Shown here: positions 33,184 through 40,732 of the stretch, one piece after another
How the letters are laid out: each line of letters starts with the position of its first letter
Numbering within the stretch: position 1 is the stretch's first letter
DNA from: an uncultured Gemmiger sp.
GTDB lineage: Bacteria > Bacillota > Clostridia > Oscillospirales > Ruminococcaceae
DNA length: 53,049 nucleotides
Direction: 5' to 3'
NCBI GenBank assembly: GCA_934502625.1
Contig: CAKSUQ010000016.1
Location: forward strand, 1 to 53,049
Translations under genes and position numbers: made by a program
Notes under the pieces: model-generated
Databases searched by the model: none
The model's input: the letters and a program-made list of their open reading frames with translations, nothing else
What the model was told of the DNA's origin: nothing

Positions 33184-33732
33184 ATGAACTACGCCACCAT
33201 CAAATATTGCGACATCGCCAACGGGGAGGGCGTGCGCACGAGCCTGTTTGTTTCGGGCTGCCGCCGCCACTGCCCCAACTGCTTCAACGCGGTGGCGTGG
33301 GACTTCCACTACGGCGCGCCCTTTACAAAGGAAGTCCGCAACGAGATTCTTGCCAGTTTGGAGCCGGGCTATATCAACGGCCTGTCGCTGCTGGGCGGCG
33401 AGCCCTTCGAGCCGGAAAACCAGCGCGAGCTGCTGCCCTTTATAAAGAATGTAAAGGCGCTGTACCCCAACAAGACGATCTGGTGCTACACCGGCAACAA
33501 TCTGGAACATGAAATTTTGCAGCCCGGCTGCGGCCGCTGCGAGGTCACGGACGAATTTCTGCAGTATATCGACGTGCTGGTCGACGGCGATTTTGTGCAG
33601 GACAAGTACGACATCAGCCTGCGGTTCCGCGGGTCGAGCAACCAGCGCATCATCGACATGAACAAGACCCGCGCGGCGGGGCACGTCGTCCTGTGGCAGG
33701 ACGACCCGATTTTTGCGGATCACAAGATGTAA
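33184..33732 (+). CDS. nrdG: Anaerobic ribonucleotide reductase activase
   Basis: A 182-residue radical-SAM enzyme that puts the glycyl radical on NrdD. The cluster cysteines are C26, C30 and C33 in SGCRRHCPNC (C-x3-C-x2-C). SLLGGEPF is the SAM-binding GGE motif, and IDVLVDGDFVQD follows as in the family. CAGGAG lies before the ATG. It is the first gene of a plus-strand group with a MATE exporter and a PanE-like enzyme, so the usual nrdD-nrdG operon is split. Confidence 0.95.
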   Translation: MNYATIKYCDIANGEGVRTSLFVSGCRRHCPNCFNAVAWDFHYGAPFTKEVRNEILASLEPGYINGLSLLGGEPFEPENQRELLPFIKNVKALYPNKTIWCYTGNNLEHEILQPGCGRCEVTDEFLQYIDVLVDGDFVQDKYDISLRFRGSSNQRIIDMNKTRAAGHVVLWQDDPIFADHKM

Positions 33733-33763
33733 TGCTTTAAAACAGGAGTATCCACCACCCACC

Positions 33764-35137
33764 ATGTCCACCACCAAAGCCAAATCCATGACCGAAGGCC
33801 CCTTGGCCAAGCAGATTCTGCTCGTCAGCCTGCCGCTGGCACTGTCCAACTTGTTACAAATCCTGTTTAATATGTCCGATGTCGCGGTCGTCGGCCGGTT
33901 CGCCGGGTCGACGGCGCTGGGTGCGGTCGGCTCGACAACGACCTTTGTCACGCTGTTCACCGGCTTTCTCATCGGCATCAGCAACGGCATCAACGTGCTG
34001 GTCGCGCGGTTTTACGGCGCGTGCCACCCGAAGGACGTCAGCAAGACCGTCCACTCGGCGCTGCTTGTCAGTCTGGCGGCGGGCGTGCTGCTGCTGTTTA
34101 TCGGGCTGTTCGGCTCGCCCGCACTGCTGCGGCTGCTGAACACCAAGGACGACCTGCTGCCCGGCGCAATTTTGTACCTGCGGGTCTACTTCCTCGGCAT
34201 GCCCGCGCTGGCGCTCTACAACTTCGGCAACGCGGTGTTCAGCGCCATCGGCGACACGAAAAAGCCGCTTGTCTACCTCTCCGTTGCGGGCGCACTGAAT
34301 ATCGCGCTGAACCTTTTCTTCGTCATCGTCTGCAAGCTGGACGTCGCGGGCGTCGCGCTGGCGAGCACCATCGCCCAGTGCGTGTCGGCGGGGCTGATCC
34401 TGCGCGCCCTGACGAAGGTGCAGGACTGCTACGCGCTCGATTTTCGCAAACTCAAACTCGACGCCGCCATGACAAAGCGCATTTTGCTGCTGGGCATTCC
34501 GGCGGGCTTCCAGAACGCGATTTTCGCTATTGCGAACCTTTTCATTCAAGCGGGCGTCAACTCGTTCGACTCACTGATGGTGAAGGGCAACTCGGCCGCC
34601 GCCAACGCCGACGCCATGATCTACGATGCGATGGCGGCTTTCTACATGGCCTGCGCCAGCTTCATGAGCCAGAACTACGGCGCGGGCAAGCTCGACCGCG
34701 TCAAGAAAAGCTACTTCATTGCGCTGGCTTACTCGTTCGGTGTTGGCGCGGTGCTGGGTGGCGGGCTGCTCGTCTTCGGGCGGCAGTTCCTTGCGCTGTT
34801 CACGACCGAAAGCGCCGTTATCGACGCGGGCATGAAGCGCATCCTCGTGATGGGCTGGGCGTACTGCATCTCGGCCTTCATGGACTGCACGATCGCGGCG
34901 TCCCGCGGGCTGGGCAAGACCGTGGGGCCGACGGTCATCGTCATTCTCGGTTCCTGCGTGTTCCGCGTGGCGTGGGTCTACACAATCTTCGCCCACTTCC
35001 ACACGATCCCGTCGCTCTACCTGCTGTATCCCTGCTCTTGGGCGCTGACGGCCGCCGCCGAGATCGTCTATTTCGTCTTCAGCTACCGCCGCGCCATCCG
35101 CATTTTCCAACAGCGCGTCGCGCTGGCGCAGCTGTAA
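33764..35137 (+). CDS. MATE-family efflux transporter
   Basis: A 457-residue protein with about twelve membrane helices in two related halves, the usual MATE length. The start MTEGPLAKQILLVSLPLALSN and NMSDVAVVGRFAGSTALGAV are family hallmarks, and GISNGINVLVARFYGA is the matching helix-2 loop. It would export cationic compounds with Na+ or H+. The chosen ATG is 15 bases from AGGAG, longer than ideal; an internal ATG eight codons later is possible. Confidence 0.92.
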   Translation: MSTTKAKSMTEGPLAKQILLVSLPLALSNLLQILFNMSDVAVVGRFAGSTALGAVGSTTTFVTLFTGFLIGISNGINVLVARFYGACHPKDVSKTVHSALLVSLAAGVLLLFIGLFGSPALLRLLNTKDDLLPGAILYLRVYFLGMPALALYNFGNAVFSAIGDTKKPLVYLSVAGALNIALNLFFVIVCKLDVAGVALASTIAQCVSAGLILRALTKVQDCYALDFRKLKLDAAMTKRILLLGIPAGFQNAIFAIANLFIQAGVNSFDSLMVKGNSAAANADAMIYDAMAAFYMACASFMSQNYGAGKLDRVKKSYFIALAYSFGVGAVLGGGLLVFGRQFLALFTTESAVIDAGMKRILVMGWAYCISAFMDCTIAASRGLGKTVGPTVIVILGSCVFRVAWVYTIFAHFHTIPSLYLLYPCSWALTAAAEIVYFVFSYRRAIRIFQQRVALAQL

Positions 35138-35158
35138 CGGCAGGGGAGGGGAACGCCC

Positions 35159-35326
35159 ATGGAACGCGAAAACACCACGCCGGAGCTGACCGACCGCCAG
35201 CTGGTCGAGACGCCCATCGGGGCGGTCTGCATGAGCCGCACCGAGTACGCGATGTATCAGGAACAGCTCGAAATCGAGCAGGTGCGCCGCGCTTTTACGG
35301 CAAAAACGAAACAGGAGGGAAAGTAA
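35159..35326 (+). CDS. Small protein of unknown function
   Basis: A 55-residue frame with a strong ribosome site (GGGGAGGGG) before its ATG. The protein is charged and probably helical (TEYAMYQEQLEIEQVRRAF), with no membrane segment. Its stop is one base before the start of the PanE-like gene, whose ribosome site AGGAGGG lies inside this frame, so the two would be translated together. No family recognised. Confidence 0.65.
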   Translation: MERENTTPELTDRQLVETPIGAVCMSRTEYAMYQEQLEIEQVRRAFTAKTKQEGK

Positions 35327-35327
35327 G

Positions 35328-36284
35328 ATGCAAATTCGATCTGTTGCTTTGCTGGGGGCTGGTGCCGTCGGCTCCTATGTGATCTGGGGCTTGACCGAGC
35401 GCGAGAACCTGCGCTTCGGCGTCGTGGCCGAGGGTGCCCGCGCCGAGCGCCTTGCACGCGACGGTTGTGCCATCAACGGTGAGACCTACCGCCCGGTGGT
35501 TTGGACGCCGCAGCAGGCGAAGGGCGTTGATCTGCTGATTATCGCGTTGAAATACGGCGCACTGCCCGGCGCGCTGGACACGATCCGCGCCGTGGTGGGG
35601 GAAAACACCACCGTCATGAGCCTGATGAACGGTGTCGACAGTGAGGAAAAGATCGCCGCCGTCGTCGGGCAGGAGCATCTGCTCTACTCACTCATCAAAA
35701 TCGCGTCCCACCGCAAGGACGATGGCGTCTGGTTTGACGCGGACTCCACCTTCGGCATCATCTACGGCGAGCTGGCCGCGCCCTACGACAGCGCGCGGGT
35801 GCAGGCCGTGGCGGCATTGTTCGAGGGCACGGGCATCCGCGTCCACGCGAGTGACTGCATCCGCGAGGAGATGTGGAGCAAGTTCCGTCTGAACGTCTGC
35901 AACAACCTGCCACAGGCCATCCTCGGCGCGGGCGTGGGCTGCTACCGCGACAGCGCTCACATGAAGGCCATCAGCGACGGGCTGCGCCGCGAGCTGGAGG
36001 CCATCGCTGCCGCCAAGGGCATCGATTTCAGCAGGATCGGCGACGCCTCGGCGCACGGCTGCATGGTCGCACCGACAGCGCGGTACTCGACCTTGCAGGA
36101 TCTGGACGCTGGGCGGCACACCGAGATCGATATGTTCTCCGGTGCGCTGATGCGTATGGGGCAGGAGCTGGGCATCCCCACGCCCTACAACGAGTACACC
36201 TACCACATGATCAAGGCATTGGAAGAGAAAAACGACGGATTGTTCACCTACAACGGCACCGAGCCGATGATGTGGGCAAAATAA
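35328..36284 (+). CDS. panE: 2-dehydropantoate 2-reductase family protein
   Basis: A 318-residue PanE/ApbA-family reductase. The NADP loop is ALLGAGAVGSYV at the start. The middle has LIIALKYGALPGAL and TTVMSLMNGVDSEE, the conserved substrate-side asparagine region. The C-terminal domain has KFRLNVCNNLPQAIL, with the catalytic-type lysine and asparagines, and ARYSTLQDLDAGRHTEIDMF. Family members reduce ketopantoate for pantothenate; others reduce related keto acids. No pan genes are nearby, so the exact substrate is less certain. Confidence 0.85.
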   Translation: MQIRSVALLGAGAVGSYVIWGLTERENLRFGVVAEGARAERLARDGCAINGETYRPVVWTPQQAKGVDLLIIALKYGALPGALDTIRAVVGENTTVMSLMNGVDSEEKIAAVVGQEHLLYSLIKIASHRKDDGVWFDADSTFGIIYGELAAPYDSARVQAVAALFEGTGIRVHASDCIREEMWSKFRLNVCNNLPQAILGAGVGCYRDSAHMKAISDGLRRELEAIAAAKGIDFSRIGDASAHGCMVAPTARYSTLQDLDAGRHTEIDMFSGALMRMGQELGIPTPYNEYTYHMIKALEEKNDGLFTYNGTEPMMWAK

Positions 36285-36285
36285 A

Positions 36286-36425
36286 ATCGAGCAGGAGGCT
36301 CTTCTTAACGAAAGAACCGACCTCTCACACCACCGTGCGTACCGGCCGGTACACGGCGGTTCAACCGCATGAGTGCAAGGACTCGCAGTAGTCGAGGATA
36401 CTAAAGTATCCCACTGCTGCGAGTC
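36286..36425 (-). mobile_element. Group II intron 3' end (domain V/VI remnant)
   Basis: On the minus strand, GAACCGCCGTGTACC-ggcc-GGTACGCACGGTGG is a domain V-like hairpin, followed by TGTGAGAGGTCGG and, at the edge, CTCCTGCTCGAT. These are the sequences normally found at the 3' end of bacterial group II introns. A 9-bp stem (GACTCGCAG/CTGCGAGTC, 36379-36425) lies just before. The edge is two bases past the panE stop codon. The 5' part of the intron is absent. Confidence 0.7.
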
Positions 36426-36543
36426 TTTCGTTTGTAATGGAACATTTTAGTACAGGACTACCGGCAATACGCCAATACCCCAGTCTGGAATTGCCTATGC
36501 CGGGCGCACTATGTAAAAGCATCCGTATATGCCCTTCTCCGAT
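36361..36543 (-). pseudogene. C-terminal remnant of a group II intron reverse transcriptase
   Basis: Sixty codons are open on the minus strand up to a TGA at 36361. They read SRLGYWRIAGSPVLKCSI then TNERLAAVGYFSILDYCE, which matches the closing segment of LtrA-type intron proteins (R-K-G-Y-W-R-x-A, then T-N-E-R-L-x-x-x-G-Y-x-S-L). No start or catalytic domains remain, and an in-frame TGA bounds it upstream. With the domain V hairpin, it shows a decayed intron inserted next to panE. Confidence 0.8.
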
Positions 36544-36548
36544 TCAAA

Positions 36549-36588
36549 TAAAAAAGCCGCACAACAGTTGCTAAAGCTGTTGGGCGGC
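36549..36588 (-). terminator. Terminator of the prepilin gene
   Basis: GCCGCaCAACAG pairs with CTGTTGgGCGGC, one mismatch, and is followed on the minus strand by TTTTTT. Confidence 0.9.
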
Positions 36589-36606
36589 CTATAAGAATAT
36601 GATCCG

Positions 36607-37230
36607 TTACAAAATCTTTCCGTTTTTCTCACAAGTGACGGTTCCATTTACTGTCATCGTCACAAGGTATCCGTCTTTTCCAAAATTCAAGGCAAGAATT
36701 TTGCAGCTTTTATCATAGAAAATTTGTACAAATACAGCGTTATCCGGTATATTCCCACGAAAATATGTATTAAAAGTATTCGAAAGTGTCTTTCCTGACA
36801 CAGGTACACTGGCATTGCCAAAATTATACTTGGAATTATTCTTATCTGCACTTTCAAGATAAATCAAAACCTGTTGTGCAATTACCCGGCTGGCCTCATT
36901 GTTGGTTTTGTCCCAATTATGCTGCATGTAATATAGAGACGCGTTCGTTATCCTTCCAAGTTTTGTATACTTTACGCCATCAATGGTGCATGAGTTTGTA
37001 AGGGAATTATCCATTCTGTCCTGCGTGTTTTGCAGCCCGTAAAACTCTGAAGCCGCCGCCTGAGCTGCTGTCCAGATGCCCTTCGCTTCTGATATAACCG
37101 CCTGCTGCTTAGCTTTGTCGATATATCCTGTGAGAGAGGGAACGAGCAGCGCTGCAAGCACCGCAAGAATCACAAGTACACAAATCAGTTCCACAAGTGT
37201 GAACCCGTGTTTTTGCCGAAATATTTTCAA
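36607..37230 (-). CDS. Orphan type IV prepilin-like protein
   Basis: A 207-residue protein. After a nine-residue leader comes GFTLVELICVLVILAVLAAL, the type IV prepilin signature: cleavage after G by a prepilin peptidase, E5 of the mature protein, then a hydrophobic helix. The remainder is a pilin-like head with two late cysteines (disulfide possible). The start is TTG at 37230, nine bases after GAGGGG. No pilus ATPase, platform or peptidase gene is in the window. GC content is lower than the neighbours. Confidence 0.85.
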   Translation of the reverse strand: MKIFRQKHGFTLVELICVLVILAVLAALLVPSLTGYIDKAKQQAVISEAKGIWTAAQAAASEFYGLQNTQDRMDNSLTNSCTIDGVKYTKLGRITNASLYYMQHNWDKTNNEASRVIAQQVLIYLESADKNNSKYNFGNASVPVSGKTLSNTFNTYFRGNIPDNAVFVQIFYDKSCKILALNFGKDGYLVTMTVNGTVTCEKNGKIL

Positions 37231-37285
37231 TATGCCGTTCCCCTCTGTAAATGTCTTCTGCGTTGTTATAAAGTCTAATTTTAAT

Positions 37286-37315
37286 ATTATACCAAAAATA
37301 GATAACTGGTTGCAA
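37286..37315 (-). promoter_or_regulatory. Promoter of the prepilin gene
   Basis: Minus strand: TTGCAA (37310-37315), 18-bp spacer, TATAAT (37286-37291), 56 bp before the start codon. The 37316-37584 stretch holds no convincing gene. Confidence 0.8.
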
Positions 37316-37584
37316 CCCAAGAATGAAAATCAAGTCATTATTTCGCTGTTATTTTGCAAAATGATCAAAGAGCTTTTGCCCAGTTAGGGGGGCTGCGGTT
37401 ATCCCCGCGCCCACATTTCGTTTTTCTTCTTGTCGACCGCTGCGCCGCTGCTCGTGCAGCATATCCTCATAACTGCCATTATAATAAATATCAATGTTGC
37501 ACGGATTTCTTGCCCTGTGATAGTTTGACTGTTCGACAAATTCACTCTTTTTATGAAGCTGTAATTCCTTTCTGCATTGGAATA

Positions 37585-38130
37585 TCAAAGCTCTAACCGC
37601 ATGGAGATAACCTCTTGGTATCCTGCGGTTCGAGAGCGAAAGCCTTTTGGATTCCTGCCATACGCAACAAAACCGGCCTTCTTATACAGAGATACCGCTC
37701 TCGCATTATCCGCGACAACTTCTAACTCCAATTGGGTATATCCCGCATCCTTTGCGCACTGGATGCAGATCTCCAACAGTGCATGGCCTATCCCAAGTCC
37801 CCAATACTCTTTTAATACGCTGATGCCGAAATCGGCGCGGTGCGCTACTTTCTGGTATCTCCCAATCGCATCGATTCCCGCATTTGCAACAATTTTGCCA
37901 TCTACAAGTGCGATCAGTTCGATTTCGTTGGGGCTTTCCTCTTTCCGTTCCAAAAAGCGGCTTTCCTGCTCTGAATCAGACTGATTTTCATCAGGATAGG
38001 ATAGCAGATAATCCGTTTCCGCATGAGTTATATTGAAATTTTCCAATAAAGCGCTCCCATCGGAGGCTGTGCCATTTCTGATATAGACTTCCTTGCCGTT
38101 TTTAGCGATAAATTTATGACTGAATTTCAT
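37585..38130 (-). CDS. GNAT-family N-acetyltransferase
   Basis: A 181-residue GNAT protein. GKEVYIRNGTASDGSALLEN is a typical RimL/RimJ-like start. The acetyl-CoA loop is in FGISVLKEYWGLGIGHALLE (G-L-G-I-G). YTQLELEVVADNARAVSLYK and KAGFVAYG complete the fold. The substrate may be a protein N-terminus or an aminoglycoside-like compound, but this cannot be told. GGAAAGG lies five bases before the ATG at 38130. It lies in the low-GC accessory block and precedes nothing obvious in an operon. Confidence 0.88.
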   Translation of the reverse strand: MKFSHKFIAKNGKEVYIRNGTASDGSALLENFNITHAETDYLLSYPDENQSDSEQESRFLERKEESPNEIELIALVDGKIVANAGIDAIGRYQKVAHRADFGISVLKEYWGLGIGHALLEICIQCAKDAGYTQLELEVVADNARAVSLYKKAGFVAYGRNPKGFRSRTAGYQEVISMRLEL

Positions 38131-38175
38131 GATTGCCTTTCCGAAGTTTTGCCCTGCCAAGCCACAATTTGTTGC

Positions 38176-38916
38176 TTAAGCATCAGCAAGCGCCAAAAAC
38201 TTCTTATCTGATTGAATGCCCTGTGTCAGAAACTTTCCATCCCGAAACAGGGCATAGGTAGTGACGGGTGCGGGCGCATTTTGTGCAGTCTCCTTATCCG
38301 TAATGTGAATCGCTTTGAAAGGAATCCTGTGTTCCTTGGCAATTTCCCGTACCTTGGGCACCCAATAATAGGTAAAGGGACACTGATCCGTGTAGTAAAG
38401 GACAAAACCGGAATCTTTTGTCATAGGATGCTTGGCACAGTCCTTGAACCTTGGCAGCGCTGCATCTTCGGCAAGGGGCAGTGCCATGAGCGTGATGCCG
38501 CAATCCGATGTGTCTGCAACGCAGAAGCCTTTATATGCCAAGAATTTCGGGTCAGCCAAGAACTCCCGTTTACGCCCCTCGGCAGACAGAATGCAAATTC
38601 CTTTCCGCCCTTGCACTTTGGCATCACGGATACACTCGGTCAAAAGCTCATTGGCGTATCCGTGCCCCTTCATGGCACCGGAGACCCACAGACAGTTGAT
38701 ATAAAGGTATCCGTCTGCCCGAATGGGTACCCACGCATTCTCGGCCGGGATGTACTCAATGAAGCACTTGCCGCGCTCCACGCTGCGATAGAAAACCAGC
38801 CCCTCGTCAAAGCGCTGTTTGAGCCATTCCTTTTTTGCAAGGCTTTGCTTGCCGGACATGGCACAGCAAATGTGTTCCTTGTCGATGTTCTCTTTTGCGA
38901 TGCGAATGTAATTCAT
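38176..38916 (-). CDS. GNAT acetyltransferase with YoaP-like C-terminal domain
   Basis: A 246-residue protein in two parts. Residues 1-140 are a GNAT domain (INCLWVSGAMKGHGYANELL is the acetyl-CoA loop). The last 100 residues (YYTDQCPFTYYWVPKVREIA, then PFKAIHITDKETAQNAPAPVTTYALFRDGKF) match the YoaP-type thioredoxin-like domain. The CPFTYY site has one cysteine rather than a CxxC pair. Such proteins are found near resistance genes. GGAAAG lies before the ATG at 38916. Confidence 0.85.
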   Translation of the reverse strand: MNYIRIAKENIDKEHICCAMSGKQSLAKKEWLKQRFDEGLVFYRSVERGKCFIEYIPAENAWVPIRADGYLYINCLWVSGAMKGHGYANELLTECIRDAKVQGRKGICILSAEGRKREFLADPKFLAYKGFCVADTSDCGITLMALPLAEDAALPRFKDCAKHPMTKDSGFVLYYTDQCPFTYYWVPKVREIAKEHRIPFKAIHITDKETAQNAPAPVTTYALFRDGKFLTQGIQSDKKFLALADA

Positions 38917-38935
38917 AGTCAATCACTTTCCTTTT

Positions 38936-39100
38936 CTAAAGTTCATGGGATGTGTTCCTCTGCTGTGCCAAACGGCGCAGCAGAATCTGTTCATTCAGCT
39001 TTGCGACAGTGCAAAAACTCTGCCCAAAGTCGATCAGATGCCACAGAACCTTTGCGGCCAGAATGAACGAGCCATAAATCACACCATCCAGCGCGTTGTA
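38936..39100 (-). pseudogene. Fragment of a membrane or helical protein
   Basis: Fifty-four codons with protein-like composition end at a TAG (38936) and begin just after another TAG. They include VIYGSFILAAKVLWHLIDFG and KLNEQILLRRLAQQR. There is no ribosome site. The region behind it (39100-39165) is a repeat with a terminator hairpin. Probably the tail of a lost gene; the family is not recognised. Confidence 0.35.
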
Positions 39101-39102
39101 CT

Positions 39103-39165
39103 AAAAGCCACAGTGCTTGATCGGCTATGCGACCGGCACTGCGTCTTGCGTCTGGCTGTATTCTG
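39103..39165 (-). repeat. Terminator-associated repeat, copy 1
   Basis: On the minus strand the core AGCCAGACGCAAGACGCAG is followed by TGC, then an arm that pairs with GCACTGTG, ending in GCTTTTAG. The core matches the copies at 40251 and 43001. It ends two bases before the stop codon of the CatB-like gene. Confidence 0.7.
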
Positions 39166-39166
39166 T

Positions 39167-39811
39167 TTATCGGTTATTCTCAAGTTTGGCAATATCGCCG
39201 GACCGAATAGCAGCGATATTGCGCTTGATAGATTCCTCACTCCAATCCCACCAGCGCAGTGATTCCAGTCTTGCGATTGTCTCGTCATCGAACCGTTTGC
39301 GAATCGGCTTAGCCGGAACACCTCCCACAATGGTATACGGCGGCACATCTTTTGTTACCACAGCGCGTGTGCCGATAATGGCACCATCTCCAATGCTTAC
39401 GCCGGACAGAATGACCGCTTCATAGCCGATCCACACATCGTTTCCGATTTCAATATTGCCGTGATTGTCCCATGCCTGTGCAACGGACGCAGTATCGGTT
39501 GGAAGCCCCCATTCCTCAAAAAAGATGGGGAACGGATATGTGGACAGACTGCCGAGCGCATGGTTGGCTGCATTAAAGATGAATTTTGCTCCGCAGGCAA
39601 TGGAACAGAATTTTCCGATTTTCAGCTTGTCATGGTTACATTCAGGGTAGTGATACAGCACATTATTTTTCTGAAAGTCCCGCGGGTCTCTTTCAAAATC
39701 ATCGTAAGTTGTGTAGGCACCCACTTCAATAAAGGGGTCAGTTACGACATTTTGCAGATACACCGTGCTGTGCCCTTGACTTCGCGGATAAATTTTCCAA
39801 GTCGGAATCAT
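39167..39811 (-). CDS. CatB-type xenobiotic O-acetyltransferase
   Basis: A 214-residue left-handed beta-helix enzyme. Hexapeptide repeats are visible ([53 protein letters not shown]). The catalytic histidine is in [16 protein letters not shown], as in CatB chloramphenicol and Vat streptogramin acetyltransferases, which inactivate the drug with acetyl-CoA. The N-terminal part ([14 protein letters not shown]) is also of that type. Whether it acts on chloramphenicol, streptogramins or another compound cannot be told. Its start overlaps the upstream gene by four bases. Confidence 0.88.
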   Translation of the reverse strand: MIPTWKIYPRSQGHSTVYLQNVVTDPFIEVGAYTTYDDFERDPRDFQKNNVLYHYPECNHDKLKIGKFCSIACGAKFIFNAANHALGSLSTYPFPIFFEEWGLPTDTASVAQAWDNHGNIEIGNDVWIGYEAVILSGVSIGDGAIIGTRAVVTKDVPPYTIVGGVPAKPIRKRFDDETIARLESLRWWDWSEESIKRNIAAIRSGDIAKLENNR

Positions 39812-40137
39812 AAATTTCTTTCCTTTCTTCTTGGTTTCGGTGACGGTAATTCATCGTACATCGTTTCAAACAGTTTTGCAAGATACTCTTTGTTGTCAAC
39901 TTCATCCACTAACAGCATCGCTTTTGCTCCGTCATACGGAAAATCACAGATTGCTGTGGGCATATATTCCATAGCAGATTTTGTCCGTTTCACCAGCAGT
40001 CGGTCATCATAGATTCCACCGACGATTTTATTGCGATAATAAATGATATATTCTCCCATCATAGACCGATAAGAAATATCATCCAAATCAGATAGCTGTT
40101 CTAAAATGAAAGTAAGATATTCTTTACTTGAAGCCAT
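39808..40137 (-). CDS. TfoX N-terminal domain protein
   Basis: A 109-residue protein fitting the TfoX/Sxy N-terminal domain: [41 protein letters not shown] and [20 protein letters not shown] in order. In proteobacteria TfoX affects competence; single-domain forms in Firmicutes have no known role. It overlaps the CatB-like gene (ATGA at 39808-39811), so the two are translated together. An AAAGGGAAA stretch precedes the ATG. Confidence 0.85.
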   Translation of the reverse strand: MASSKEYLTFILEQLSDLDDISYRSMMGEYIIYYRNKIVGGIYDDRLLVKRTKSAMEYMPTAICDFPYDGAKAMLLVDEVDNKEYLAKLFETMYDELPSPKPRRKERNL

Positions 40138-40211
40138 ATTTTTCCCTTTTGCCTTTCAAAATAGCTGCCCCGGAAGCTTGCGTTTTTGCTTTTTGGGGAA
40201 TGCGGCATCGT

Positions 40212-40262
40212 AAAAAAGACACAGCTCCAACCGCAAACGATTCTTGCGGTCAGCACTGCGTC
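40212..40262 (-). repeat. Terminator-associated repeat, copy 2
   Basis: The minus strand reads AGCCGGACGCAAAGACGCAG then TGCTG. Inside are GACGCAG/CTGTGTC and ACCGCAA/TTTGCGGT, with T6 at the end. The core (40251-40283 on the plus strand) is shared with the copies at 39135 and 43001, while the hairpin differs. Confidence 0.8.
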
Positions 40263-40545
40263 TTTGCGTCCGGCTGAACTCTGATTTTTACAAGGCAACG
40301 CCGCACAATTCCCGCCTAACGGCTTAAGCACCGCTCCGGCGGCTGCGGCACGGCATCTGCGTTGCCAAAATGCTCGCCAATGTCGGGTTGCGGTACCCGC
40401 ATCGTGCTTCGGGGATAAAATCCCCTCGCACTCTGCGACCACTGCCCCTGCTTCGGTTCGCTGTATCCGCCACTGGCGGCGCTCACCTTTGCAGCACAAA
40501 GTATTGTCTGCGCTTTTTGCTTAGCAGCTACCGCACCTCGCTCGC
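40218..40545 (-). ncRNA. Candidate structured RNA downstream of the KTR gene
   Basis: This 330-bp stretch has no convincing gene but many strong stems on the minus strand. GGCAACGC (40359-40366) pairs with GCGTTGCC (40294-40301) and encloses CCGC-cgga-GCGG and GCC-gtta-GGC. Further stems are GGGGAT/ATCCCC within GTGC/GCAC (about 40400-40430) and CCGCC-agt-GGCGG (about 40470). It ends in the copy-2 terminator. No named RNA class is recognised. Confidence 0.5.
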
Positions 40546-40549
40546 CGTA

Positions 40550-40732
40550 TCAGCACTTAGAATTATGCGGTATTGCCATAACACGACAATTCTGTGCGTT
40601 GATGATGCTCTCCTGCCTGCACTTTGGGCAGAAAAGCGGGAAGTTGCGCAGCACGGTATCCGGGAGCAAACGCGCCCGCGTTTTTGCGCCGCAGCTTGGA
40701 CACAGGATCCATTTTTCTTCAGTTGTATTCAT
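40550..40732 (-). CDS. Cysteine-rich KTR family protein
   Basis: A 60-residue protein: WILCPSCGAKTRARLLPDT, then FPLFCPKCRQESIINAQN. The two C-x2-C pairs and the KTR motif define the family, a zinc-ribbon type found mostly on conjugative and mobilisable elements of gut Firmicutes. The exact role is unknown. AGAGGT precedes the ATG at 40732. Its first 14 bases lie inside the end of the TetR gene, so the two are probably cotranscribed. Confidence 0.88.
   Translation of the reverse strand: MNTTEEKWILCPSCGAKTRARLLPDTVLRNFPLFCPKCRQESIINAQNCRVMAIPHNSKC

Noticed and set aside
37349..37588. 79-codon minus-strand frame after the GNAT gene
   Set aside because: It starts at TTG without a ribosome site in place and resembles no family that I recognise.
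40101..40499. 132-codon minus-strand frame in the structured region
   Set aside because: It crosses the terminator repeat and several stems and has no family or ribosome site; a structured RNA explains the region better.
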